Shown here: piece by piece, positions 1-6,342 of the stretch
Layout of the letters: each line of letters opens with the position of its first letter
Numbering within the stretch: position 1 is the stretch's first letter
Made by a program: the position numbers and the translations under genes
Notes under the pieces: generated by a model
What the model was told of the DNA's origin: nothing
The model's input: the letters and a program-made list of their open reading frames with translations, nothing else
The model's database searches: none
DNA from: Myxococcales bacterium
Lineage (GTDB): Bacteria; Myxococcota; Bradymonadia; UBA7976; UBA1532
Length of the DNA stretch: 6,937 bases
Assembly (NCBI GenBank): GCA_020430675.1
Contig: JAGQJJ010000207.1
Span: 1-6,937 of the forward strand
Direction: 5' to 3'

Positions 1-760
1 TGGGCCACGCGGGCCGCAGCGGCGGGCGGTCGGCGGTCAGGTGCTGCTGGGCGATGGCCAGCGGCGTGCGCCCGCTGAACGGTGGCTGCCCGCTCGCCAG
101 CTCAAACGCCACGCAGCCCAGCGCGTACAGGTCCGTCCAGGGCCCGTAGCGTCGCCAGTGCCCGCGAATCTGTTCGGGCGCCATGTACTGCGGCGTGCCC
201 ACCGAAGACAGCCCGTGGCCGCCAGTGGCGTGCGGGTCGTCCTGGATGACATGGGCGATGCCAAAATCGGTCAGCAGCAGCCGCAGATGGCCGCCCTCGA
301 CGCGCAGCAGTACGTTCTCGGGCTTCAGATCGCGGTGGATGACGCCCCGAGCGTGGGCGTGGGCCAGCGCGTCGAGGATTTGCAGCAGCACCTCGCGCAA
401 GAGCGGCCAGTCCATGGGCGTGGGCAGCCGGCGCATGGGGCCGTCTTCGGCGTACTGCATCGCCAGCCACGGCGAGCCGGCGACCAGCGCGCCGTCGGAG
501 GCCGCCGCCGCCGCCGCGTCGACCACGCCCGAGTCGAGCACGCCGACGATGTTCGGGTGCACCAGCCCGGCCAGCGCGCGCACCTCGTGGCGGAAGCCTT
601 CCTGGTACTCGGGCTGACTGGCGCGGGCCTGGTCGATGACCTTGATCGCCGCGGTCATGCCGGTCAGGCGATGCTGGCCCCGCCAGACATCGGCCATGCC
701 GCCGCGCCCGACGTGTTCGTGCAGCACAAAACCATCGAGCTCGATGCGCGTGGCCGTCAT
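1..760 (-). CDS. Hanks-type Ser/Thr protein kinase, 3' end cut by window edge
   Basis: The frame begins at ATG 760-758 and stays open to the left edge, giving 253 residues with no stop. It is a protein kinase catalytic domain: glycine loop around G18-R-G-G-M, ATP-binding lysine K40, probable helix-C glutamate E59, catalytic HRD at 142-144 followed by LKPEN, DFG at 165-167, GTPQYMAPE with APE at 194-196, and a helix-F D-L-Y-A-L-G-C stretch. All core residues are present, so it should be an active RD-type kinase phosphorylating Ser/Thr. The last part of the kinase lobe, and anything fused behind it, lies outside the window. An Ala-rich insert sits between beta4 and beta5. The start is well supported: GGAGGGG lies 7 nt upstream inside the preceding gene, and the ATG overlaps that gene's TGA, implying translational coupling. 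It is a close paralogue of the kinase domain of the upstream gene. Substrates are unknown. Confidence 0.93.
   Translation of the reverse strand, partial: MTATRIELDGFVLHEHVGRGGMADVWRGQHRLTGMTAAIKVIDQARASQPEYQEGFRHEVRALAGLVHPNIVGVLDSGVVDAAAAAASDGALVAGSPWLAMQYAEDGPMRRLPTPMDWPLLREVLLQILDALAHAHARGVIHRDLKPENVLLRVEGGHLRLLLTDFGIAHVIQDDPHATGGHGLSSVGTPQYMAPEQIRGHWRRYGPWTDLYALGCVAFELASGQPPFSGRTPLAIAQQHLTADRPPLRPAWP
113..389. repeat. Duplicated kinase-core DNA, copy A (matches 3712-3985)
   Basis: This block encodes the catalytic loop through helix F of the second kinase and matches the corresponding part of the first kinase in direct orientation. Exact matches include a 31-nt run (255-285 versus 3851-3881), a 27-nt run (363-389 versus 3959-3985) and another of about 27 nt around the APE/YMA codons. 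The copies are separated by about 3.6 kb and differ by one codon in length in the activation loop. Part of the identity reflects protein constraint, but third positions also agree inside these runs. Confidence 0.75.
501..518. repeat. GCC trinucleotide run in the second kinase gene
   Basis: Five GCC units followed by GCG on the plus strand. On the minus strand they contribute most of a run of six alanines in the loop between kinase strands beta4 and beta5. The paralogous kinase has a shorter four-alanine run at the same place with an uninterrupted frame, so the loop tolerates length change. Confidence 0.75.
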
Positions 761-3700
761 CCCGACCCCTCCAGACGGGCGGCGCGGGCGGCGCAGGCGT
801 CGGCCTCGGCGGGGTTGAGGGGCCGCCAGGACCGATCGGCGATGCGCCACGCAGCGCGCGCGTCGGCCAGCGCCCCCATCGCTTCGAGGCGCTCGGCCAG
901 TTCGCTGAGTTCGCGGCGGATGCGGGGATACGCCGCGCGGTCGGCCAGCGGCCCCGCCAGCGCCAGCGCGCCCCCACGCCGCCAGGCGTCGGCCTCACCG
1001 CGGCGAGCCGCGCAGAGCGACAAGCCGATGGCCGCCAGCGCCACGAACTGGTGGGGCAGGTCGGCCCGGTACTTGCCAAGCACGGCTTCGAGGCGCGGAA
1101 CGGCCGCTTCGGTGTCGCCCTCCTGCACGGCGAGCAGGCCCAGCGACAGGTATCCGATGCCGACCATGTTCGATCCGATGCGCTCCCAGATCTCGATCGC
1201 CGCTTCGATGTGCGGACGCCCGCCCAGGCCATCGCCATTGGCCACGCGATGCTCGCCGATGAACATGCGCGCGCTGGCGACGCCGGCCTGCGAGCCCACC
1301 GCTTCGAACAGCGGCAGCGCGTCCTGAGCGTGGGCCCCGCCGTCGAGGTGGCCGGCGAGCAGCCGCGAGCCGCTCATGCCGTGCAACGCCCAGGCTTCGT
1401 CGACCGTCGAGCCGCACTCGCGGGCGACCGCGCGGGCTCGGTCGAAGACCTTGTAGGCCTCGTCGGTGCGGCCCAGCGAGACCAGCGCCCAGCCCAGGCC
1501 GTGCAGGCTGCGCGTCTGGCCCACCCCGTCGCCCAGCGTCGCGTAGGCCACCGCCGCGGCGCGATAATGCCGCTCGGCCTCGGCATGGCGCGACCCCAGG
1601 AAGCACAGGCCGCCGCTCAACCGGTCGACTTCAACCTTGACCTCGGGCTGGGGGAACTCGGTGAGCATCGCCACGCCACGACGCGCGTCGTCGAGGCGGC
1701 CGCTGAAACGCTGCGCGTCGACGCCCAGCACCAGCGCCCGGGCGCGGCGCAGGTCGTGCTGCGGCACGCCCAGCTCGTCGGCCAGGCCGAGATGGCGGGC
1801 GGTCAGGTCGATGACGCGGCGATACGAGCCGGTCTCGAGCCGCGCGCGCGCCGCGTCTTCGAGCGCCGCCAGCGCCGCGTCGGCCTGCCCCGCTTCGGCC
1901 AGATGCCGCGCGCGCCGCTCCAGCGCGCCGGCGTCGCGGCGGCCACGGGCCACGATCTGAGCGCAAGCGTGGTGCAGCCGCGCCCAACGCCCCTCGCGCC
2001 GCGAGCGCTCGACCAGGCTGTCGACCAGCGAGCCGTGCGCAAATGACCAGCCGTCCGAGCTCAGGCGCACGAGACCGCGGTCGCTCAGCTCGGCCACCAG
2101 CGCATCGGGCGGCGGGCAGCCGAGCAGGTCGCAGACGCGGCGCCACTCGCGCTCGTCGACCGCGTGGCCCAACGCCGCCGCCGCCTCCAGGGCTTGCAGC
2201 ACCGCCGGCGGGTCGATGAACGCCGCCGCCAGCCGCCGCAGCCGCTCGTGTTCGAGGGTGTGCAGCTCACCCGGGATCTCGGGCTCGCCCCGCGCCATCA
2301 CCAGCGCGCCGTCCTCGCCGGGTTTCAGCAGATCGCGGTCGACCCAATCGGCGACCACCTGCTGCGCAAACAGCGGGTTGCCCTGCGTGCGCGCCAGCAG
2401 CGCCTCGGTCAGCGGCGCGCTCAGCCCGAGCAGCTCGCGCACGAAGCGCGCGTGGTCATCGGCCGGCAGGGGCCCGATGGGCAGGCTCATCACACCGGAG
2501 AGCGCGCGCAGGCGCTCCAGCACCTCGGCCTCCATCGGCCGCTCGCCCAGCAGATCGGTCCGCACCGTCGCCACCACCGCGATGGGCGCGCGGCTCGACA
2601 GCTTGAGCAGAAACTCGGCGAACTCCAGCGACTCGGCGCCCCATTGCGCGTCGTCGAGCCAGATGATCAGCGGCCGACGGTGCGCCGCGAAGCAAAGCCA
2701 TTGGGCGGTGGCGGAATAACGCTCGGTGGGCGACTCGAAGCGCAGGCCCGTCGAGCGCCCCGACTCGCGCAGCAACAGCGAGGCCATCGGGCTCGCGACG
2801 TTGGTCAGGTCGGCGACGCCCATCGTGGGCACGATGGCGCGCAGCCGCCACGCGATGCGCTGCCGCAGCGGCCGCTCGCCGAGGCCCGTGCCGCGAAACC
2901 AGTGCAGCAGCGCCGGCGCGATGCCATCAAACGGCGTCGGCATGGCGCTGTGCTGCACGCGCAGCACATAGGCCGCGCCCATCTCTTCGGCGCGGCGTGA
3001 GAACCACTGCGCCAGACGACTCTTGCCGCAGCCTTCCTGCCCTTCGAGCACGATAAGGCGCGGCCGCCCGCTGCGCCCGACCTCGCGCAGCGCCAGCCAC
3101 AAGCCCTCGCGCTCGGCCTCGCGATCGACAAACGGCGTCGAGCGCAGCCCGAACAGCCCCAGCCCCACACTGGCCAGCCGCGGACGCTCGGCGTCGGGCG
3201 CGTGCCAGTCATCGGGCACCGGCGGCAGCACATAGGGCGGCGGCCCGTCGACGGCATGCGCGGGCGGCAGCTCGGGCACCGAGATCTCGGCCGTGGTGAA
3301 CATGGGCGGGCCCAGGTCGCGCGTCGGCCGTGCGTGCAGCGCGGTGTCGACCACCACCGAGAGCGTGGGCCCGGCAAGCGGGGTGAGCGGCGCGACGCCG
3401 GTGTCGGCAAACGCCAGCGAGCCGGTCGTCGGCGACCGGCTGATCGAGATGGGCGCCAGCGGTCCGGTCTGCCCGCGCTCATCGCCCAGCGGATGCGGCA
3501 TTCGGGCCAGATGCCACGCCGCGTCGGCCGCGGTCTCGAAGCGATCGGCGGCCTCCTTCGCCATCAGCCGCGCGACCCAGCCCGGAAACGCGCTCGGCAG
3601 CGGCCGGGGCGAGCTGAGGCGCGGGATGGGCGCCGAGAGGTGCAGATCGGCGATGTCGATCGGCGTCGCGCCATCGTACGGCGGCAGGCCCATCGCCAGC

Positions 3701-4368
3701 TCGAACGCCAGGCAGCCCAGCGCGTACAGGTCGGTCCACGGCCCGTAATTGCGCCACTCGGCGCGAAGCTGCTCGGGCGCCATGTACTGCGGCGTGCCCG
3801 CCGAGCTGACGCCCGGGGTGCTGGCGTCGGGGGACGGCTCGATGATGTGCGCGATGCCAAAATCGGTCAGCAGCAGCCGCATGCCATCGCGCTCGAAGCG
3901 CAGCAGCACGTTCTCGGGCTTCAGATCGCGATGGATCACCCCGCGAGCGTGGGCGTGCGCCAGCGCGTCGAGGATTTGCAGCAGCGCCTGCTGCAAGTGG
4001 CGCCAGCGCATCGGCCGCGCCAAGCGGCCCAACGTGCCGTCGGGCGCGTACTCCATGGCCAGCCACGGGCTGCCCGGCGCCAGCTCGCCCCGCGAGGCCG
4101 CCGCGGCGCGCCGACCCACCTCGCCACGATCGAAGACCGCCACCACGCCGGGGTGATCGAGCCCGGCGACCGCGGTCACCTCCTGGGCGAACCCGGCCCG
4201 AAAACGCCGCTCGCCGGCCATTTTGCGCGCCATGACCTTGATCGCCGCGCGGGTGCCCTGCACGCGATGATAGCCCAGCCACACGTCGGCCATGCCGCCA
4301 CGGCCGATGCGCTTCTCCAGGTCAAACGGGCCGAGCGGAATGCTCGACGGGCGGTCATCACCGCTCAC
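757..4368 (-). CDS. Ser/Thr protein kinase fused to STAND/AAA ATPase and TPR-like repeats
   Basis: A cytoplasmic multidomain signalling protein of about 1203 residues (GTG start, numbered from it). Residues about 15-287 are a complete Hanks-type kinase: G-R-G-G-M loop, K44, E63, HRD 146-148 then LKPEN, DFG 169-171, APE 197-199. A Pro/Ser/Thr-rich linker (about 288-412) leads to an FVDRE motif (413-417) and an AAA_16/STAND-type ATPase: Walker A GQEGCGKS 443-450, Walker B LDDAQW 571-576. A winged-helix-like segment follows (about 725-790), then helical TPR-like repeats (about 880-1180). No membrane segment and no C-terminal LuxR-type DNA-binding domain were seen. The architecture recalls mycobacterial PknK and myxobacterial kinase-ATPase fusions. 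By family analogy, the STAND/TPR part probably senses a ligand or partner and gates kinase output. Start choice: GTG 4368 has GGAGG 5 nt upstream and leaves a normal short lead into the kinase. A TTG at 4434 would add 22 residues but lacks a ribosome site. First gene of a two-kinase operon. Confidence 0.92.
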   Translation of the reverse strand: MSGDDRPSSIPLGPFDLEKRIGRGGMADVWLGYHRVQGTRAAIKVMARKMAGERRFRAGFAQEVTAVAGLDHPGVVAVFDRGEVGRRAAAASRGELAPGSPWLAMEYAPDGTLGRLARPMRWRHLQQALLQILDALAHAHARGVIHRDLKPENVLLRFERDGMRLLLTDFGIAHIIEPSPDASTPGVSSAGTPQYMAPEQLRAEWRNYGPWTDLYALGCLAFELAMGLPPYDGATPIDIADLHLSAPIPRLSSPRPLPSAFPGWVARLMAKEAADRFETAADAAWHLARMPHPLGDERGQTGPLAPISISRSPTTGSLAFADTGVAPLTPLAGPTLSVVVDTALHARPTRDLGPPMFTTAEISVPELPPAHAVDGPPPYVLPPVPDDWHAPDAERPRLASVGLGLFGLRSTPFVDREAEREGLWLALREVGRSGRPRLIVLEGQEGCGKSRLAQWFSRRAEEMGAAYVLRVQHSAMPTPFDGIAPALLHWFRGTGLGERPLRQRIAWRLRAIVPTMGVADLTNVASPMASLLLRESGRSTGLRFESPTERYSATAQWLCFAAHRRPLIIWLDDAQWGAESLEFAEFLLKLSSRAPIAVVATVRTDLLGERPMEAEVLERLRALSGVMSLPIGPLPADDHARFVRELLGLSAPLTEALLARTQGNPLFAQQVVADWVDRDLLKPGEDGALVMARGEPEIPGELHTLEHERLRRLAAAFIDPPAVLQALEAAAALGHAVDEREWRRVCDLLGCPPPDALVAELSDRGLVRLSSDGWSFAHGSLVDSLVERSRREGRWARLHHACAQIVARGRRDAGALERRARHLAEAGQADAALAALEDAARARLETGSYRRVIDLTARHLGLADELGVPQHDLRRARALVLGVDAQRFSGRLDDARRGVAMLTEFPQPEVKVEVDRLSGGLCFLGSRHAEAERHYRAAAVAYATLGDGVGQTRSLHGLGWALVSLGRTDEAYKVFDRARAVARECGSTVDEAWALHGMSGSRLLAGHLDGGAHAQDALPLFEAVGSQAGVASARMFIGEHRVANGDGLGGRPHIEAAIEIWERIGSNMVGIGYLSLGLLAVQEGDTEAAVPRLEAVLGKYRADLPHQFVALAAIGLSLCAARRGEADAWRRGGALALAGPLADRAAYPRIRRELSELAERLEAMGALADARAAWRIADRSWRPLNPAEADACAARAARLEGSG
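766..772 (-). promoter_or_regulatory. Ribosome binding site of the second kinase
   Basis: GGAGGGG on the minus strand lies within the last codons of the upstream kinase-ATPase gene, with the GGAGG core 7 nt from ATG 760-758. It fixes the start of the second kinase and, with the ATGA stop/start overlap, supports coupled translation from one mRNA. Confidence 0.8.
3712..3985. repeat. Duplicated kinase-core DNA, copy B (matches 113-389)
   Basis: Partner of the block at 113-389, within the kinase domain of the kinase-ATPase gene and in the same orientation. It covers the catalytic loop, DFG, APE and helix F codons. The flanking N-lobe sequence is clearly more diverged than the core, so the similarity is concentrated here. 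Confidence 0.75.
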
Positions 4369-4373
4369 CGGCG

Positions 4374-4378
4374 CCTCC
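4374..4378 (-). promoter_or_regulatory. Ribosome binding site deciding the GTG start of the kinase-ATPase
   Basis: GGAGG on the minus strand with a 5-nt spacer to GTG 4368-4366. It favours this start over the in-frame TTG codons at 4434 and 4410, neither of which has a comparable purine-rich site. No in-frame ATG occurs before the glycine loop. Confidence 0.65.
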
Positions 4379-4421
4379 GGGGCGAAGCGGGCATGGTCCT
4401 CCAGGGCCAACGAACGCCCCG

Positions 4422-4450
4422 ATCCTCTCCGCAACGCCCGCGCGCCGCAA
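4422..4450 (-). promoter_or_regulatory. Possible promoter for the two-kinase operon
   Basis: On the minus strand, TTGCGG (4450-4445) and GAGGAT (4427-4422) are 17 nt apart. Each box matches only 3 of 6 positions of the sigma-70 consensus, so this is a weak candidate. Its position would give a 5' leader of roughly 40-50 nt before GTG 4368, and would place the alternative TTG start upstream of the transcript start. Confidence 0.2.
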
Positions 4451-4587
4451 GTCCGGAAAGCGCCGCGGGGGACAACCGACCGGGGCCTGTCGACCCCACC
4501 GGCTGGGACATGGAGGCCACAGGCGCGGGACCGCGATCGGCCGGCGTCCCGCGCATCGCCGAAAACATCACCCGTTGTGCGGCTTTG

Positions 4588-4616
4588 CTCACCGGGGCAC
4601 GGAAGTTGCGTGTAGT
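4588..4616 (+). promoter_or_regulatory. Possible promoter for the lipoprotein gene
   Basis: CTCACC (4588-4593) and TGTAGT (4611-4616) are 17 nt apart. The second matches 4 of 6 positions of the -10 consensus, the first 3 of 6. This lies at the edge of the most AT-rich pocket of the divergent gap (about 4601-4628) and would give a leader of about 35 nt before ATG 4658. A short inverted repeat, GAAGT/ACTTC with a 16-nt loop, overlaps the -10 box and could be an operator, but arms this short can occur by chance. Confidence 0.22.
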
Positions 4617-4657
4617 CTTGTTACTTCGCGCGCCCGCGCTGCCACCGGAGACACGCC

Positions 4658-6280
4658 ATGACCCGTCTGCGAGGATTGCTGCTCACCGTGCCCCTGTTTG
4701 CCATCGCCTGCGCCGACCCGCCGGTCGAGCCGGACGATCCGGGGGTGCGCGAAGCACAGGTCGCGTCGAGCGAGCTGATGTACCTGCGCGATACCGACGA
4801 GGTGGCGGCGGCCTTCAGCACCGGCGCGGCGACCCTCGCCCCGGCCCAGGCCTTCCGCGCGGTCGACCTGATGTTCACCCTCGAAGGCGCGCTCGACCTC
4901 GAATACGCGGTCTTTACCAATGGCGACTGGACCGATTGGGCCCCGCTGCCGGTGGACGACCGCGAGGGCAACTTCCGCGCGGCCGAGATCCAGCTCGAAG
5001 ATGTGGCGCTCGGCCTGGCCCTGCGCGGCCCGTCGGGCGGCATCGAGTTCGCGCGCATGGAGTTCTTCGCCGCCCGCGACCCGGAGCACGCCGAGATCAG
5101 CTTCAACGACGACCTGCCCTTCGCCGAGTCGCACGAGGACGAGACCGGCAGCGCGCTGGACGAGGTCGCCGAGAAAGCCGCGCGCGAGGGCCGTTGGATG
5201 CTGACGTCGGCCGCCCAGGCGGCCAGCAACCGCGTGCATGTCTCGTACGACAGCGCCCCTTCGTGGAGCGGCGGCGCCAACTGCTCGGGCCGCATGCTCG
5301 ATGGCACCCGGCGCGTCGGCGAGTACCTCGTCGCCAACTTCGCCGGCGCCCGCTACTTCCAGGGTTACAACTGCCGCCAGATCCGCGGCAGCAGCGGCAT
5401 GTCGATGCACGGCACCGGGCGCGCGCTCGACATCTTCGTGCCGATGGTCGGCACCCAGGCCGACAACGACCTCGGCGACCCCATCGCGCACTGGCTCATC
5501 GAGCACGCCGAAGAGATCGGCATCCAGCTCATCATCTGGGACCGCTCGATCTGGTCGGGCAGCCGCGGCAGCGACAAGCACCGCTATTACAGCGGCCAGC
5601 ACCCCCACAACGACCACCTGCACATCGAGCTGACCGTCGCCGCCGCCGGGCAGCGCACGCAGTTCTTTGGCGGCAACGTGGCCCCGCCCGGCTCATCGCC
5701 GCCCGCCGCCGCCGGCAACGCCGCCTGCCAGAGCAGCACGCTCGGCCGTCAGGTGCCGCACGGCGAAGCGGTGCAGATGGCCTACGACCGCTGCGGCGGC
5801 ACCTGCCAGTGGGCGGTTTGCAGCAATGGCAGCTGGCTGTGCGCCGAAGATGGCCAGGGCACCGCCCGCCACGCCAACGCCGCCTGCGGGGTCGCACCCA
5901 CCCGCTCGGCCTGCAGCAGCTACACCCTCGGCCGCGACGTGCCCGACGGCGAGTCGGTGCAGATGGCCTACGACGCCTGCGGTGGCACCTGCCAGTGGGC
6001 GCGCTGCGATGACGGCAACTGGAATTGCAGCGGCGCCGAGCCCGGCTCGGCGGTCACCCACCCGCACGCCGAGTGCGCGCGCCCGGCCGAGCCCGCCGGC
6101 GCGAGCTGCTACAGCCGCACCATCGGCGGCGACGTGCCCGACGGCGACCGCGTGCAGATGGCCTACGCCGCCTGCAGCAGCCAGCGCACCTGCCTCTGGG
6201 CCGTCTGCAATGATGGCACCTGGAACTGCACGACGTCGGCCGGCGCCGGCGCCGACCACCCGCACGCCGCCTGCCAGTGA
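4658..6280 (+). CDS. Lipoprotein with LAS-type zinc peptidase domain and three six-Cys repeats
   Basis: A 540-residue predicted exported protein. Residues 1-17 form a lipoprotein signal (M-T-R-L-R, hydrophobic core, A-I-A before C18). Residues about 24-150 look beta-rich, with a W-T-D-W-A-P-L motif like the front domain of some bacterial peptidoglycan-recognition amidases. Residues about 185-330 form the catalytic domain: S-M-H251-G-T-G-R-A-L-D258 fits the SxHxxGxAxD zinc motif of M15 peptidases, and H320-L-H322 near the end supplies the last ligand. Together they suggest a LAS-type zinc D-Ala-D-Ala carboxypeptidase or murein endopeptidase acting on peptidoglycan. The preceding Y-N-C-R and the HxH ending also resemble extensin-like and MepA-like (M74) relatives, so the exact specificity is open. 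A Pro/Ala linker (about 340-356) leads to three cysteine-rich repeats (357-539). The start is supported by GGAG 7 nt upstream. Transcribed divergently from the kinase operon. Confidence 0.9.
   Translation: MTRLRGLLLTVPLFAIACADPPVEPDDPGVREAQVASSELMYLRDTDEVAAAFSTGAATLAPAQAFRAVDLMFTLEGALDLEYAVFTNGDWTDWAPLPVDDREGNFRAAEIQLEDVALGLALRGPSGGIEFARMEFFAARDPEHAEISFNDDLPFAESHEDETGSALDEVAEKAAREGRWMLTSAAQAASNRVHVSYDSAPSWSGGANCSGRMLDGTRRVGEYLVANFAGARYFQGYNCRQIRGSSGMSMHGTGRALDIFVPMVGTQADNDLGDPIAHWLIEHAEEIGIQLIIWDRSIWSGSRGSDKHRYYSGQHPHNDHLHIELTVAAAGQRTQFFGGNVAPPGSSPPAAAGNAACQSSTLGRQVPHGEAVQMAYDRCGGTCQWAVCSNGSWLCAEDGQGTARHANAACGVAPTRSACSSYTLGRDVPDGESVQMAYDACGGTCQWARCDDGNWNCSGAEPGSAVTHPHAECARPAEPAGASCYSRTIGGDVPDGDRVQMAYAACSSQRTCLWAVCNDGTWNCTTSAGAGADHPHAACQ
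5726..6274 (+). repeat. Three tandem six-cysteine modules at the C-terminus of the lipoprotein
   Basis: Modules at residues 357-410, 419-473 and 484-539 (DNA 5726-5887, 5912-6076, 6107-6274) are 54-56 residues long, joined by spacers of 8-10 residues. Each has six cysteines in the same order (first module: 357, 379, 383, 388, 395, 410), a T-L/I-G near the start, V-P-D/H-G, an invariant VQMAY, C-x-W-A-x-C, G-x-W-x-C, and a closing A-x-C, often preceded by H-P-H. Three disulfides per module are likely in the exported protein. I do not recognise a named family. By position it could be a cell-wall or surface binding module. Confidence 0.85.
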
Positions 6281-6281
6281 G

Positions 6282-6317
6282 GGAGCGGTGAACGGCGGCC
6301 CGCTCCGGTGGCCGCCG
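6282..6317. terminator. Overlapping GC-rich inverted repeats between convergent genes
   Basis: Two inverted repeats share bases. GGAGCGG (6282-6288) pairs with CCGCTCC (6300-6306), and CGGCGGCC (6293-6300) pairs with GGCCGCCG (6310-6317, 9-nt loop). They cannot both form fully at once. They sit between the stop codons of two convergent genes, where a bidirectional terminator is expected. No T-run follows on either strand, so intrinsic termination is uncertain. Confidence 0.4.
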
Positions 6318-6342
6318 CGCTCAGCCCACCGCGCCGGTTCGC

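Noticed and set aside
102..1238. A 378-residue minus-strand frame spanning the junction of the two kinase genes
   Set aside because: It is out of frame with both kinases, carries none of the kinase or TPR motifs, and is explained by codon bias.
41..1327. A 428-residue plus-strand open frame antisense to both kinase genes
   Set aside because: Low-complexity Arg/Ala/Gln-rich translation with no domain. The minus strand holds unambiguous kinase and TPR coding in this interval.
757..4368. A defence-type (NLR-like) reading of the kinase-STAND-TPR protein
   Set aside because: Nothing in the window supports defence: no nuclease or other toxic effector and no mobile element. The kinase-ATPase-TPR layout is known from bacterial signalling proteins such as PknK.
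4589..5623. A 344-residue minus-strand open frame antisense to the lipoprotein gene
   Set aside because: It opposes a gene with signal peptide, ribosome site and zinc motif. Its Val/Ala/Arg-rich translation shows no family features.
3202..6012. A 936-residue plus-strand open frame crossing the kinase N-terminus, the gap and the lipoprotein gene
   Set aside because: It is Arg/Ala/Pro-rich with no recognisable motif, and lies antisense to a clear kinase and out of frame with a clear lipoprotein. Long stop-free shadow frames are expected at this GC content.
5726..6274. The tandem repeat considered as a CRISPR-like or mobile repeat
   Set aside because: Units are 162-168 bp, in frame, vary at the DNA level and encode a conserved cysteine pattern, so they are protein-domain repeats.
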